Shown: one piece after another, positions 48,952 through 58,015 of the stretch
Numbering within the stretch: position 1 is the first letter of the stretch
How the letters are laid out: each line of letters begins with the position of its first letter
DNA from: Neorhizobium huautlense
Lineage (GTDB): Bacteria > Pseudomonadota > Alphaproteobacteria > Rhizobiales > Rhizobiaceae
NCBI RefSeq assembly: GCF_002968575.1
Contig: NZ_PVBM01000015.1
Location: 62,001-126,000 of the forward strand
Direction: 5' to 3'
DNA: 64,000 bases
Notes under the pieces: model-generated
The model's input: the letters and a program-made list of their open reading frames with translations, nothing else
The model's database searches: none
What the model was told of the DNA's origin: nothing
Made by a program: the position numbers and the translations under genes

Positions 48952-49707
48952 ATGTCCAAAACCGCAGAAAACCAACGCCTCGACCAACTCCTGGTGTCCC
49001 TTCGACTGTTCGACAGCCGCTCCCGGGCGCGCGACGCAATTGCACGCGGCACGGTTACGGTGAACGGCCAGGTGGTGACCAAACCGGGCCAGCTGCTCTC
49101 ACCGGATGTGAGGATTGCTGTCGATGACCCCGCAAAGGGTTACGTGTCCCGGGCGGCCCTCAAGCTCGTCGCGGCGCTCGATCATTTCTCGCTTGACCCA
49201 CGCGGCACGAATTGCCTCGACGTGGGCGCCTCCACCGGCGGCTTCACGCAGGTGCTGCTCGAACGTGGCGCGTTCCATGTCACCGCGCTCGACGTCGGTC
49301 ACGGGCAGATGCACGAGAAGATTGCCGACGATCAGCGCGTGACGAATATAGAGGGATTGAACGCCCGCAATCTCACCGCGGACGATATCGGCGGCCGTGC
49401 GATCGATTTCGTTGTCTCGGACGTGTCTTTCATTTCGCTGAAGCTTGCCTTGCCGCCGGCGTTGAACCTCGCAACGCCAGGGGCCATATGCGTGCTTCTT
49501 GTCAAGCCGCAATTCGAAGCCGGCCGTGAGGCGATCGGCAAGGGAGGTCTGCTGCGGGAGCCTGAGACGGCGCCCCAGGTTGCGGCCGAACTGGAACGCT
49601 GGCTGACGGAAGATATGGGCTGGACGAGCCTTGGCCTGATCCCTTCCCCAATAGCGGGCGGCGATGGCAATCAGGAATTCCTGCTCGCAGGAAAGAAACC
49701 GGAATGA
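48952..49707 (+). CDS. tlyA: TlyA family rRNA 2'-O-methyltransferase
   Basis: A 251-residue protein with an N-terminal S4 RNA-binding domain (about 8-65, RLDQLLVSLRLFDSRSRARDAIARG) and an FtsJ-like methyltransferase domain with the SAM motif CLDVGASTGGFTQVLLERGA. Homologues methylate C1409 of 16S and, in some species, C1920 of 23S rRNA. The old name hemolysin A is historical. It overlaps the next rRNA methyltransferase gene by 4 bp (ATGA), forming a two-gene rRNA modification unit. Confidence 0.93.
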   Translation: MSKTAENQRLDQLLVSLRLFDSRSRARDAIARGTVTVNGQVVTKPGQLLSPDVRIAVDDPAKGYVSRAALKLVAALDHFSLDPRGTNCLDVGASTGGFTQVLLERGAFHVTALDVGHGQMHEKIADDQRVTNIEGLNARNLTADDIGGRAIDFVVSDVSFISLKLALPPALNLATPGAICVLLVKPQFEAGREAIGKGGLLREPETAPQVAAELERWLTEDMGWTSLGLIPSPIAGGDGNQEFLLAGKKPE

Positions 49708-50948
49708 GCACAGAAACAGTCAAGATCACGCGGCTCGGTGCGCAGGGCCATGGCATTGCGGAAAGCGATCAAGGCCCGGTCTACGTGCCGCATACGCTGC
49801 CAGGCGAGACGGTGGCAATCGCCCGCAACGGCAACCATGGTTCACTGATGTCGATCGCGCAGGTTTCGCCGGACCGCATCACGCCGCTCTGTCGCCATTT
49901 CGACCCTGACCGGGACGCCTGCGGCGGCTGTTCGCTTCAGCATCTGGCCGAGACCCCTTATCGCGATTTCAAACGTGAATTGGTGGTCGAGGCGCTGAAA
50001 TCCAAGGGTCTTGCGCCGGAGGTGGGCGAGCTTGTCGTCGCGCAGCCCGGCGAGCGGCGGCGGACGGTCTTTTCGGCCCGCAAGACAGAAAAGGATTTTC
50101 TGCTCGGCTTCAACCGTGCCGAGACCAACCATATCGTCTCGATCGAGGAATGTCCGATCGCCTCACCCGGCATCACGGCGCGGCTCGAAGCTATCCGGGC
50201 GGTCGGACAAGCGTTGGCGGTCGGCTCCGATACCTTCCACATTACGGTGCTGGAAACGCTTTCCGGACTCGATCTCGCCGCCCATGACCTGAAGCCGCTT
50301 TCCGACAAGCAGCGTCGCGCCGCGACTGAAACCGTCCTGGGCCTCAAGGGGATCGCTCGTGTCTCGGTCAATGGCGAGGTCCTCATCGAGCCACAAAAAC
50401 CGCTGATCGACTTCGGCGGCGTCAAGGTCTCGCCGCCGCCGGGAGCCTTTACCCAAGCGACCAAACCCGCCGAAGACGCCATGGCCGATCTGGTGCTTTC
50501 TCATCTGGCAAAGGCCAAACGCGTGCTCGATCTCTTCGCGGGCTCCGGAACCTTTGCCCTGAGGCTTGCCCGCATGGCCAAGGTGCATGCGGTTGAAGGC
50601 GAGGAAAAATCGCTGAAGGCCCTCGATCATGCCGCTCGAAACACACAAGGCCTGAAGCCGGTAAGCGTGGAAAAACGCGATCTCTTCCGCCGGCCGATGA
50701 CGCTCCTGGAATTGAAGAACTACGACGCGGTGGTCTTCGATCCGCCGCGCGCCGGAGCCGAGGCGCAGGTCAAGGAACTTGCCCGCTCCGGCATCAAGAG
50801 CATAGCCGCCGTCAGCTGCAATCCGGGCACGCTTGCCCGCGATCTTCGGATCCTCGTCGATGGGGGCTACCGCATCACCTCAGTGACTCCGATCGATCAG
50901 TTCCTCTGGTCTCCGCATGTCGAAACGGTGGCGCTACTTCGGAAATGA
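49704..50948 (+). CDS. TrmA/RlmD-family class I SAM-dependent RNA uracil methyltransferase
   Basis: A 414-residue RNA 5-methyluridine methyltransferase. An N-terminal TRAM-like domain (1-58) precedes the [4Fe-4S] cysteines in CRHFDPDRDACGGCSLQH, with a fourth Cys at EECPIAS. The SAM motif is VLDLFAGSGTFALRLAR, and AVSCNPGTLARDL carries the nucleophilic Cys. It probably methylates 23S or 16S rRNA; the exact base cannot be assigned. Translation is coupled to tlyA by the ATGA overlap. It converges on the second chemoreceptor gene. Confidence 0.92.
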   Translation: MSTETVKITRLGAQGHGIAESDQGPVYVPHTLPGETVAIARNGNHGSLMSIAQVSPDRITPLCRHFDPDRDACGGCSLQHLAETPYRDFKRELVVEALKSKGLAPEVGELVVAQPGERRRTVFSARKTEKDFLLGFNRAETNHIVSIEECPIASPGITARLEAIRAVGQALAVGSDTFHITVLETLSGLDLAAHDLKPLSDKQRRAATETVLGLKGIARVSVNGEVLIEPQKPLIDFGGVKVSPPPGAFTQATKPAEDAMADLVLSHLAKAKRVLDLFAGSGTFALRLARMAKVHAVEGEEKSLKALDHAARNTQGLKPVSVEKRDLFRRPMTLLELKNYDAVVFDPPRAGAEAQVKELARSGIKSIAAVSCNPGTLARDLRILVDGGYRITSVTPIDQFLWSPHVETVALLRK

Positions 50949-50973
50949 AAATGCCCGCCTCACCGGGCGGGCA
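50945..50973 (-). terminator. Rho-independent terminator of the second chemoreceptor gene
   Basis: An 8-bp GC-rich stem (50952-50959 with 50966-50973) and a 6-nt loop. On the minus strand it is followed by TTTTCATTT. It sits in the 44-bp gap between two convergent genes and overlaps the end of the methyltransferase gene. Confidence 0.75.
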
Positions 50974-50992
50974 CCAATCTCAAAATCGGCAA

Positions 50993-53083
50993 TCACGCCG
51001 CGTGGCGGCTGCCATGTGACCTTTCTGTGGCCCCTTCGCTGCCGCCAAGATTGAATTGCGAGAGCAATTCCATCAGCTTTGCCGCTTCCGCCGCCAGGCC
51101 ATGGCTTGCCGCCGTCTGTTCTTCGACCATTGCGGCATTCTGCTGCGTACCCTGGTCCATGGCATTGACCGCATGATTGATCTCGTTGAGGCCGGTGGAT
51201 TGTTCGCGCGTCGCCGTGACGATCGCGCCGACATGCCGGCTGATCTCCTGAACCTGGGTCATGATGCTCTTCAACGCAGTGCCGGTATCGGCGACCAGTG
51301 TCACGCCGGAACGGACCTGCATATTGGATGCGCTGATCAGTGCCTCGATTTCCTTGGCGGCCTGAGCCGAGCGCTGTGCAAGTTCGCGCACTTCCTGGGC
51401 GACAACGGCAAAACCCTTGCCGGCCTCTCCCGCGCGGGCAGCTTCGACGCCGGCGTTCAACGCCAGAAGGTTCGTCTGGAAGGCGATATCGTCGATCACT
51501 CCGATGATATTGGAAATCTTGCCGGACGATTCCTCTATCTCGTTCATCGCAGAGACTGCCTTGGCAACGATATTGCCGGATTGCTCGGCGCCGTCGCGGG
51601 CTCGCGTCACCAGCGCACCGACCTCTTCGGCTCGATGAGCGGTATCACGGACGGTGGTGGTGATTTCCTCCAGCGCGGCGGCGGTCTCCTCGACGGAGGC
51701 CGCTTGCTGCTCCGTGCGGTGAGCAAGCCCATCGGCCGCATGGCGAATTTCCGCCGCACCTGCATCGATCGTACGGGCATTTGCTCCGACCGTCTGAAGA
51801 GCCGAGCGCAACTGGGCAACAGAGGTATTGTAATCGTCCCTGAGGCGATCGAGATGCTGCGGGAACGGCTTTTCGATCCGATAGGCAAGATCGCCCGCAG
51901 AAAGCGCCTTCAACGCCTCGGCCAGGCCTTCGACGACAGCACATATCTCGGCTTCCTCGCGGGCCTTCTGCGCTTCCCGTTCACGCCGTTCGCTTTCGGT
52001 CAGACGGCGGCCGGTTTCGGCCTCGCCTTCCAGCCGCTCGCGTTCCATCGCGTTAGCCTTGAAGACTGCGACGGCGGCCGCCATGGCGCCGATTTGGTCA
52101 CGACGCTCTTCGCCGGGAACGGCAATCGAGAGCTGCCCGGCGGCAAGCTTTTCCATGGCTCTCGTCATGTCGGTCACGGGGCGAACGACGAACCGGTTCA
52201 GGACCCAAGCCATCGCGGCCATCATCAAGGCGACCGCCAGAACGGTCGCGACAATCGCGCTGTTTCTGAAATCGCGCAACGACGCATAGGCAGCGTCGCT
52301 GTCGACCGCAAAGCCGAGGGACCATTCGACGCTCGGCAGGCCGGCGACGGGGACAAAGCTCACCAGCACGTCCTTGCCCGCAAGGCGGGTATCGACGAGA
52401 TCGGCCCCAAGCTTCGGCGTATCCTGCGGGAACATGTCGGCAAGCGTCTTTCCAATCAGCTTGCTGTCGGGATGAATAAGGATGGTGCCGTTCTTGTTGA
52501 CCAGGAAGGCTGTGGCCTCAACCCCGACATCGACGGACTTGATGAGATTGACGATGGCGTCGAGCGCAAAATCGCTTCCGACGACACCTGCCAGTTTTCC
52601 ACCCGCGTTGACCGGCACTGCAGCGCTCACGATCAGATCGCCGCTCGAGGCGTCCACATAAGGCTCGGTCAACACCGGTCCGTTTGCTGAGACCGCGTCC
52701 TTGTACCACGGGCGCTTGCGCGGATCGTAACCCTCCGGCATCGGCAGTTTCGGCCACATGGTGAATACGCCCGCTTCGTCGCCGAAATAGGTACTCACGA
52801 ACTGCTTCGTCAGCACCTGATTGTCGAGGACCTTAAGAACGTCTGCGGAATTTGCCGCAATGGCATCGGCCACCATGCTTGTCAGCACGATGCGGCCATT
52901 CATCCAGTTTGCAAGACTTTCCGCCGCCTGCCGGCCCGAAGAGCTCATGTTGTCATGGACGGCCCTTGTCGTCGCAGTTTGCTGAACCCAATAGATATGC
53001 GCCGAAAAAGCTGCCAACGCGACCATTACAACAACCGATGCCGCAATGAGGATGCGGGTCATCAGATTCGTTCTCTTACGCAT
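50993..53083 (-). CDS. Methyl-accepting chemotaxis protein with amino-acid-type dCache sensor
   Basis: A 696-residue chemoreceptor. TM1 (about 9-31), double-Cache periplasmic domain (33-275), TM2 (about 278-300), HAMP and the signalling hairpin with [21 protein letters not shown]. In the sensor, Tyr119, Arg124, Trp126, Tyr127, Asp144 and Asp171 have the same spacing as the six ligand-binding residues of Pseudomonas PctA (121, 126, 128, 129, 146, 173 as I recall them), the dCache_1AA motif. This predicts direct amino-acid sensing. Unlike the receptor at 46858, it lacks a C-terminal xWxxF peptide. Confidence 0.94.
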   Translation of the reverse strand: MRKRTNLMTRILIAASVVVMVALAAFSAHIYWVQQTATTRAVHDNMSSSGRQAAESLANWMNGRIVLTSMVADAIAANSADVLKVLDNQVLTKQFVSTYFGDEAGVFTMWPKLPMPEGYDPRKRPWYKDAVSANGPVLTEPYVDASSGDLIVSAAVPVNAGGKLAGVVGSDFALDAIVNLIKSVDVGVEATAFLVNKNGTILIHPDSKLIGKTLADMFPQDTPKLGADLVDTRLAGKDVLVSFVPVAGLPSVEWSLGFAVDSDAAYASLRDFRNSAIVATVLAVALMMAAMAWVLNRFVVRPVTDMTRAMEKLAAGQLSIAVPGEERRDQIGAMAAAVAVFKANAMERERLEGEAETGRRLTESERREREAQKAREEAEICAVVEGLAEALKALSAGDLAYRIEKPFPQHLDRLRDDYNTSVAQLRSALQTVGANARTIDAGAAEIRHAADGLAHRTEQQAASVEETAAALEEITTTVRDTAHRAEEVGALVTRARDGAEQSGNIVAKAVSAMNEIEESSGKISNIIGVIDDIAFQTNLLALNAGVEAARAGEAGKGFAVVAQEVRELAQRSAQAAKEIEALISASNMQVRSGVTLVADTGTALKSIMTQVQEISRHVGAIVTATREQSTGLNEINHAVNAMDQGTQQNAAMVEEQTAASHGLAAEAAKLMELLSQFNLGGSEGATERSHGSRHAA

Positions 53084-53165
53084 GCACGTCCCCGATTCTT
53101 GTACTACAGCAAGAGTTAGGGATGGCTTATTAAGATTTAATTGAATTTAGAAAACCGACACTTGC

Positions 53166-53465
53166 TCAATAGTCGAGATCAAGACGCCCATTGCCGACAA
53201 CATTCGGGCAGCGGCAGCGTCCACCCACCCGTCCAGCGTCGGCGCGGCAAACATACGGCCGGTCGCGATCATCGCTCTGTGGCGGCGGGACCACGCAGAC
53301 GTAGCGCTGAGGTCGTTGAGGCCGGTCATCAGTCCGGGTATGGGTGTCACCCTGATACTGGGCGAAGCTCCATGGCGTCTGAGAGCCTGCAAGCGGCGAC
53401 GTCCCGGCAGAGGTCGTTGAACAGGCAGCCGACAGGATCATCAGACCAAGCAAGATAGTGCGCAT
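53166..53465 (-). CDS. Small putative lipoprotein of unknown function
   Basis: A 99-residue product with a short signal (MRTILLGLMILSAAC) ending in a lipobox-like LSAAC, then a Ser/Thr/Gln/Arg-rich spacer. The last third contains four Cys in PYVCRADAGRVGGRCRC followed by a hydrophilic tail, a pattern I associate with small rhizobial lipoproteins but cannot name. A strong AAGGAGAG lies five bases before the ATG, supporting this frame over the overlapping alternatives. It is upstream of, and on the same strand as, the chemoreceptor gene. Confidence 0.65.
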   Translation of the reverse strand: MRTILLGLMILSAACSTTSAGTSPLAGSQTPWSFAQYQGDTHTRTDDRPQRPQRYVCVVPPPQSDDRDRPYVCRADAGRVGGRCRCPNVVGNGRLDLDY

Positions 53466-53545
53466 GAGTTCTCTCCTTGCGACACAATCTATTCCCGGCC
53501 GTGCCCCAAAAGAAGTCGGGACGCCCGCTCTCTTGATTGTCAGCG

Positions 53546-54304
53546 TTAACGCCGCATGAAGGCTTCGAAGGCGGCGCGCGCCTCGGCACTCTTCAACTGT
53601 GCTGAGAAATGCACCAGTTCCTCGTCCATGCGCGCAAGAATAGCCTCCCGCGGCCCGCGCACCAGATCGCGGGCGATCTTCAAAGCCTGCGGCGGTTTTT
53701 TTGCAAGGCTTGCGGCGAGTGACAGCGTCTCCGTTTCCACTGCATCGTGCTCGACAATCTTCCAGATCAGTCCGGCGTCGAGCGCTGCCCGGGCAGAAAA
53801 GCCCTCTCCTGCCACCAGCATGGCGAAAGCGCGCTGATGTCCGATCACTTTCGGAGCGAGCAGGCTCGAAGCTGCTTCCGGCACCAATGCCAGATCGACG
53901 AAAGGCGTCTTGAACAGGCTGCGGGAGGAGGCGATCGTCATGTCGCAGTGGAGGTTGAGCGTGGTACCGATGCCGATCGCCAACCCATCAACGCCTGACA
54001 CCAACGGCTTTTCCGCAACCGCCAGCGCCTTGATGAAGACGGCGGCGGCAGGTGGTTCCTTCGAACCGGACATGGCATAGGCGAGGAAGTCGCCCATGTC
54101 ATTGCCGGCAGAAAAGCACCCCTCCGTGCCGAGGAATGCAACGGCTCTCACCGCTTCGTCCTCGTTTGCCTCGTTCAGCGCTGCGGTCATGCGGTTATAC
54201 ATGGCCGAAGTAATGGCGTTCTTCTTTTCCGGCCGGTTAAACCGGATGACCATCACGCCCGGCTGGGCTTCCGGACGCTCGACGAGGATATGGTTGTCGC
54301 TCAC
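53546..54304 (-). CDS. Enoyl-CoA hydratase/isomerase (crotonase) family protein
   Basis: A 252-residue crotonase. The oxyanion-hole motif is GCFSAGNDMGDF and the catalytic Glu region is FVDLALVPEAASSLLAP. It should hydrate or isomerise an enoyl-CoA in beta-oxidation or amino-acid catabolism. It starts 12 bp after the acyl-CoA dehydrogenase gene on the same strand, forming a two-gene catabolic operon. Confidence 0.92.
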   Translation of the reverse strand: MSDNHILVERPEAQPGVMVIRFNRPEKKNAITSAMYNRMTAALNEANEDEAVRAVAFLGTEGCFSAGNDMGDFLAYAMSGSKEPPAAAVFIKALAVAEKPLVSGVDGLAIGIGTTLNLHCDMTIASSRSLFKTPFVDLALVPEAASSLLAPKVIGHQRAFAMLVAGEGFSARAALDAGLIWKIVEHDAVETETLSLAASLAKKPPQALKIARDLVRGPREAILARMDEELVHFSAQLKSAEARAAFEAFMRR

Positions 54305-54316
54305 GGAAAAGCTCCT

Positions 54317-56098
54317 TCAGGCGAGGATTGCGCGGGCAGCTTGGAGACTTGCAGCGCCGGAAACGACGCGGTCCTTCAAGGCCGATGTTTCGGCGAGGAG
54401 GTTCTCCGCCATGAAGCGGCATAGCGCGACGCGCTTTTCAGCTCCGCCGTCCCCGGTATTGGCAAGCGCGCCCTTGGCGAGATAGCAGCTGGTCAAAGTC
54501 AGGCCGAAAAGGCGCTGATAGGGGGTCGCGCCAGCCAGAGCGTCAGCCGCATTTCCGGCAGCCTGCGTCTCCAGCAGCCAATGGGTCGTGGTTTCAAGAG
54601 CCGCAATCGCGGCACGCAGCCGGTCGCCGGTCTCACCGAAAGCCGTGTCGTTCGAAGCCGAAATCCTCTCGGCGATCTGCTTCAATTCGCCGATGAAGCC
54701 TTGCACCTGTTGACCCGAAGAGAGCGGCAGCTTGCGTGTCACCAGATCGATCGCCTGGATGCCGTTGGTGCCTTCGTAGATCGGAGCGATACGAGAATCG
54801 CGCAGGTAGCGGGCAGCTCCGGTTTCCTCAATGAAGCCCATGCCGCCATGTACCTGGATGCCGAGCGAAGCGACTTCGACCCCGATGTCGGTCGCAAAGG
54901 ACTTGGCAATCGGCGTCAGAAGTGCTGCCCGCTCGGCCCAATGGCGGGCCTCATCACCATCGGTGTGGTGCGACATATCGGTCGCATGGGCGCAGGCATA
55001 GCAGATGGCGCGCGCGCCTTGCGTCAGCGCCTTCATGGTGATCAGGGTCCGGGCGATGTCGGGATGTTCAATGATCGGGCTCATGCCGGAACCGGACCAG
55101 CCGGGAGCCTTGCCCTGGGTACGCTCATGGGCATAGGAGAGCGCCTTCTGGGTTGCGGCTTCGGCGATGGCAACACCCTGCATGCCGACCGCTAGGCGGG
55201 CATTGTTCATCATCGTGAACATGCAGGCGAGCCCCTTGTTCTCCTCGCCGACGATCCAGCCGATGGCTCCCTTCTCGTCACCGAACTTGCCATCACCGTA
55301 GATCATCGTGCAGGTCGGCGAGCCGTGGATGCCGAGCTTGTGTTCGATCGAGTGGCAGAAGACGTCGTTTCGGGATCCAAGTGAACCGTCCTCGTTCACC
55401 AGGAATTTCGGGACGAGGAAAAGCGAGATGCCGCGCGTGCCCGCCGGTGCGTCGGGAAGCCGCGCCAGGACCAGATGAATGATGTTGTCGGCCACATCAT
55501 GCTCACCCCAGGTGATGAAGATCTTCTGGCCGAAAATGCGGTAGGTGCCGTCGTCGCGACGCTCGGCGCGCGTTTTCAGGACGCCGAGGTCCGAGCCCGC
55601 ATGCGGTTCGGTCAGGTTCATCGAGCCGGTCCATTCGCCGGACACCATCTTTGCGAGATATTTTTCCTTCAACGCGTCGCTGCCGTGCGTGACGAGCGCC
55701 TCGATCGCGCCCATGGTCAGCGTCGGGGCAAGCGCGAAAGCCATGGAAGCGGAATTCCACATTTCGAGCGCCGCCACGTTCAGCATATGCGGCAGGTTCT
55801 GACCGCCGAAGGCTTCCGGCGCCGTCAGCCCGTTCCAGCCCCCTTCCCGCCAGTGGCGGTAGAGTTCCGGCCACCCGTCCGGCGTTTTAATTTTCCCGTC
55901 GGTCAACCGCGCGCCCTGCCTGTCGCCGATCTCTCCCAGCGGCGCCATTTCGTTGCCAGCAAAACGGCCTGCTTCTTCGAGGATGGCTTCGACGAGATCG
56001 GCGCTGAGATCGCCAAATCTGCCCATCTCCACCGCCTCCGCCAGGCCTGCTACGTGATTCAATGTGAAAGCGATCTCTTCGACCGGTGCCTTATACAT
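54317..56098 (-). CDS. Acyl-CoA dehydrogenase, long form with C-terminal extension
   Basis: A 593-residue FAD enzyme oxidising acyl-CoA to enoyl-CoA. FAD/substrate motifs include NLTEPHAGSDLGVLKTRA and KIFITWGEHD; the catalytic Glu lies in IYEGTNGIQAIDL. The length and the C-terminal helical domain after about 470 resemble the long bacterial FadE-like group. The ATG at 56098 follows GGGAGGAG and is preferred over an upstream start by homology. The crotonase gene follows, and a perfect TTTACGT/ACGTAAA dyad lies 76 bp upstream, a probable operator. Confidence 0.93.
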   Translation of the reverse strand: MYKAPVEEIAFTLNHVAGLAEAVEMGRFGDLSADLVEAILEEAGRFAGNEMAPLGEIGDRQGARLTDGKIKTPDGWPELYRHWREGGWNGLTAPEAFGGQNLPHMLNVAALEMWNSASMAFALAPTLTMGAIEALVTHGSDALKEKYLAKMVSGEWTGSMNLTEPHAGSDLGVLKTRAERRDDGTYRIFGQKIFITWGEHDVADNIIHLVLARLPDAPAGTRGISLFLVPKFLVNEDGSLGSRNDVFCHSIEHKLGIHGSPTCTMIYGDGKFGDEKGAIGWIVGEENKGLACMFTMMNNARLAVGMQGVAIAEAATQKALSYAHERTQGKAPGWSGSGMSPIIEHPDIARTLITMKALTQGARAICYACAHATDMSHHTDGDEARHWAERAALLTPIAKSFATDIGVEVASLGIQVHGGMGFIEETGAARYLRDSRIAPIYEGTNGIQAIDLVTRKLPLSSGQQVQGFIGELKQIAERISASNDTAFGETGDRLRAAIAALETTTHWLLETQAAGNAADALAGATPYQRLFGLTLTSCYLAKGALANTGDGGAEKRVALCRFMAENLLAETSALKDRVVSGAASLQAARAILA

Positions 56099-56173
56099 GA
56101 TGCTCTCCTCCCACGGCAGCTCCGCCTGCCTGATGCTACCCGATTCCAACACGGCCGCATGTCTGTTTGCTTT

Positions 56174-56189
56174 TTACGTAAACGTAAAT
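56174..56189. promoter_or_regulatory. Perfect dyad TTTACGT-AA-ACGTAAA upstream of the acyl-CoA dehydrogenase gene
   Basis: A 16-bp inverted repeat (56174-56180 with 56183-56189) in the 188-bp divergent spacer between the acyl-CoA dehydrogenase and CorA-type genes. ACGT-rich dyads of this kind are bound by MerR-type LiuR or TetR-type regulators of fatty-acid and branched-chain amino-acid catabolism in proteobacteria. The regulator gene is not in the window. Confidence 0.6.
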
Positions 56190-56286
56190 GTGATTGTCAA
56201 TTGCTGCTAGGTTCCTGCTTGTGCGAAGGCGCTTCAGAAAGTTTTGTTGAACTGGCGTTACAAAAGGAACCTATGGAGTGATTTTC

Positions 56287-57300
56287 ATGCTTCCGGATGC
56301 CACGCCGATGTCTCTTATAGCGCCCGTCGTACCCGGTCTCGTCTGGGCTTACCATTTCCGGCCTGGTGCGCCATGCACCCGACTGCCGCTTGATGCGGGC
56401 CGCAGCGATCTTGAAGTAACCGACGGTTTCCTTTGGCTCCACCTGAACCTCGCCGACTCGCGGGTCGCTGCCTTCCTGGAAAGTTTTCCCGACCTCCCGC
56501 CGCCCGCGGTCGCCGCACTCACGACCCATGACACGCATGCGGCCGTCACTCTCGACGAACAGGTCGTCTACGGAACCCTCGTCGATTTCCAGCGCGAGTT
56601 CGACAGCGAGACGCGCGACATCGGCTGGCTGCATTTCTTCGCGTCCGGCAAAGTGATCATCACCACGCGTCTCCAACCGCTGCGATCGGTGGACCGGGTG
56701 CGGGCGGCGATCGAGAAGAACGCGTCGCGTTACCAGAAGCCTATTGACGTGTTCGAGACGCTCCTCGCCGAGTTCCAACGGACGATGATCAGCCTGGTGA
56801 TGGAGCTGACGGAAGAGCTGAACCTGATCGAGGACTTCGTCTACGACAATGCGCCACGCGACGAGCGCCGCAGACTGGCACCGGTGCGGCGGACGGTCGT
56901 TAGGCTGCATCGCCATCTGAGGACCGTGCTGACGCTGATGCGACGAGCAGCGGCTGTCGATGACGACGAGATGCCGCCGGGTTTCGACGATGCGGCCTCA
57001 CGGCTCATCTCGCGGCTCGAGGCCGTGGATCACGACGTTTATGCACTGCAGGAGCGTGCGCGGCTGCTGCATGAGGAAATCGACTCGAAGCTGTCGTCGG
57101 AAACGAACAGGCACCTCTACATCCTGTCACTGATGACGGCATTCCTGTTGCCGCCATCGCTGGTCACCGGCTTCTTCGGAATGAACACCTCGTCGCTTCC
57201 TTTTGCAGAAGGAAGCGACGGTACGGTCTACGCATTCAGCTTGATGGGCGTCTCAGTTTTCGCCGCCTGGTGGCTGTTGAGACGGGCAGGCATTCTCTGA
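56287..57300 (+). CDS. CorA/ZntB family divalent metal ion channel
   Basis: A 337-residue protein with a cytosolic N domain (1-235), a long stalk helix and two C-terminal membrane helices (about 277-297 and 311-330). The loop signature GMN is in VTGFFGMNTSSLPF. The arrangement around LHFFASGKVIITTRLQPLRSVDRVR is closer to ZntB, so zinc transport is possible, but magnesium cannot be excluded. Start is the ATG at 56287 or a GTG 9 bp upstream; both have weak ribosome sites. Confidence 0.88.
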   Translation: MLPDATPMSLIAPVVPGLVWAYHFRPGAPCTRLPLDAGRSDLEVTDGFLWLHLNLADSRVAAFLESFPDLPPPAVAALTTHDTHAAVTLDEQVVYGTLVDFQREFDSETRDIGWLHFFASGKVIITTRLQPLRSVDRVRAAIEKNASRYQKPIDVFETLLAEFQRTMISLVMELTEELNLIEDFVYDNAPRDERRRLAPVRRTVVRLHRHLRTVLTLMRRAAAVDDDEMPPGFDDAASRLISRLEAVDHDVYALQERARLLHEEIDSKLSSETNRHLYILSLMTAFLLPPSLVTGFFGMNTSSLPFAEGSDGTVYAFSLMGVSVFAAWWLLRRAGIL

Positions 57301-57323
57301 TCGCCCGCAGAAAAAGCTGCCTA

Positions 57324-57818
57324 TCAGTAGTAGGGCGACAAGCAGGTCCGGCGGGGGCCGTAGTTCGGCTGGAACGTGTTGGAATAGCTGTCATAGGACC
57401 GGTAGCGGTCGGCGCACCATTCGTAGTGGCGAGGATTGATGTCGCCGCGCTCGACATAGGTCGGAGCAGGTTCGACATATCGCGGCGCGGGTTCTACATA
57501 ACGGGGCTGAGCGGCAATCGCCCCGCCGATGATGGCGCCTGCGCCAAAAGCGGCCAAGGGGAACCAGTAACCGTTATAATAACGATGGCCGTGTCGGCGT
57601 TCCCGGTAGCCACGGTGGCCGTTGTAATAGCCGTCGCGATAGGCATCACGGCGCCACTCGCGACGTTCCCACCGATCGCGCTCCCAGTATTGGACCTCGG
57701 TGACGGCAGAATTTGCCACCGTCGGCCGGGCCGGAAGGGGCATGGCATGGGCCGGCGTCAGCGACACTATGAGTACCACGGCGGAGATTCCCGCAAGCGC
57801 CATCTTCTTGAACGTCAT
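57324..57818 (-). CDS. BA14K family exported protein (copy 1)
   Basis: A 164-residue protein. A signal peptide (about 1-25, ending PAHA) is followed by an Arg/Tyr-rich stretch (RERRHGHRYYNGYW), a hydrophobic segment [16 protein letters not shown], a short repeat of RYVEPAP units (about 108-122) and the BA14K C-terminal motif HYEWCADRYRSYD...RRTCLSPY with two Cys. BA14K proteins are rhizobial surface proteins; Brucella's has lectin-like activity. A paralogue lies about 200 bp upstream. The internal ATG at 57818 starts the signal peptide. Confidence 0.86.
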   Translation of the reverse strand: MTFKKMALAGISAVVLIVSLTPAHAMPLPARPTVANSAVTEVQYWERDRWERREWRRDAYRDGYYNGHRGYRERRHGHRYYNGYWFPLAAFGAGAIIGGAIAAQPRYVEPAPRYVEPAPTYVERGDINPRHYEWCADRYRSYDSYSNTFQPNYGPRRTCLSPYY

Positions 57819-57951
57819 ATTGGAGCCCCCATTCCTCAATCGATGCATCGAATTCTTTGCCGCAGCCGATGATTTCCATATCGGACAGACCGGATGTTCT
57901 ACACTCCTTTAGGAAATTGATCCTGAATAGGCGATTAACGTTTCAGGCATG

Positions 57952-57988
57952 AAAAACCTGCTCTCGGGCGTCATGCCCGAGACCAGGT
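57952..57988 (-). terminator. Rho-independent terminator after BA14K copy 2
   Basis: An 8-bp stem (57962-57969 with 57975-57982) extended by 5 bp beyond a C/C mismatch (57956-57960 with 57984-57988). On the minus strand it is followed by a run of five T. It ends the transcript of the upstream BA14K gene (stop at 58016), so the two copies are separate units. Confidence 0.8.
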
Positions 57989-58015
57989 CGCGACCGATAA
58001 CTTGATGCTACCGGG

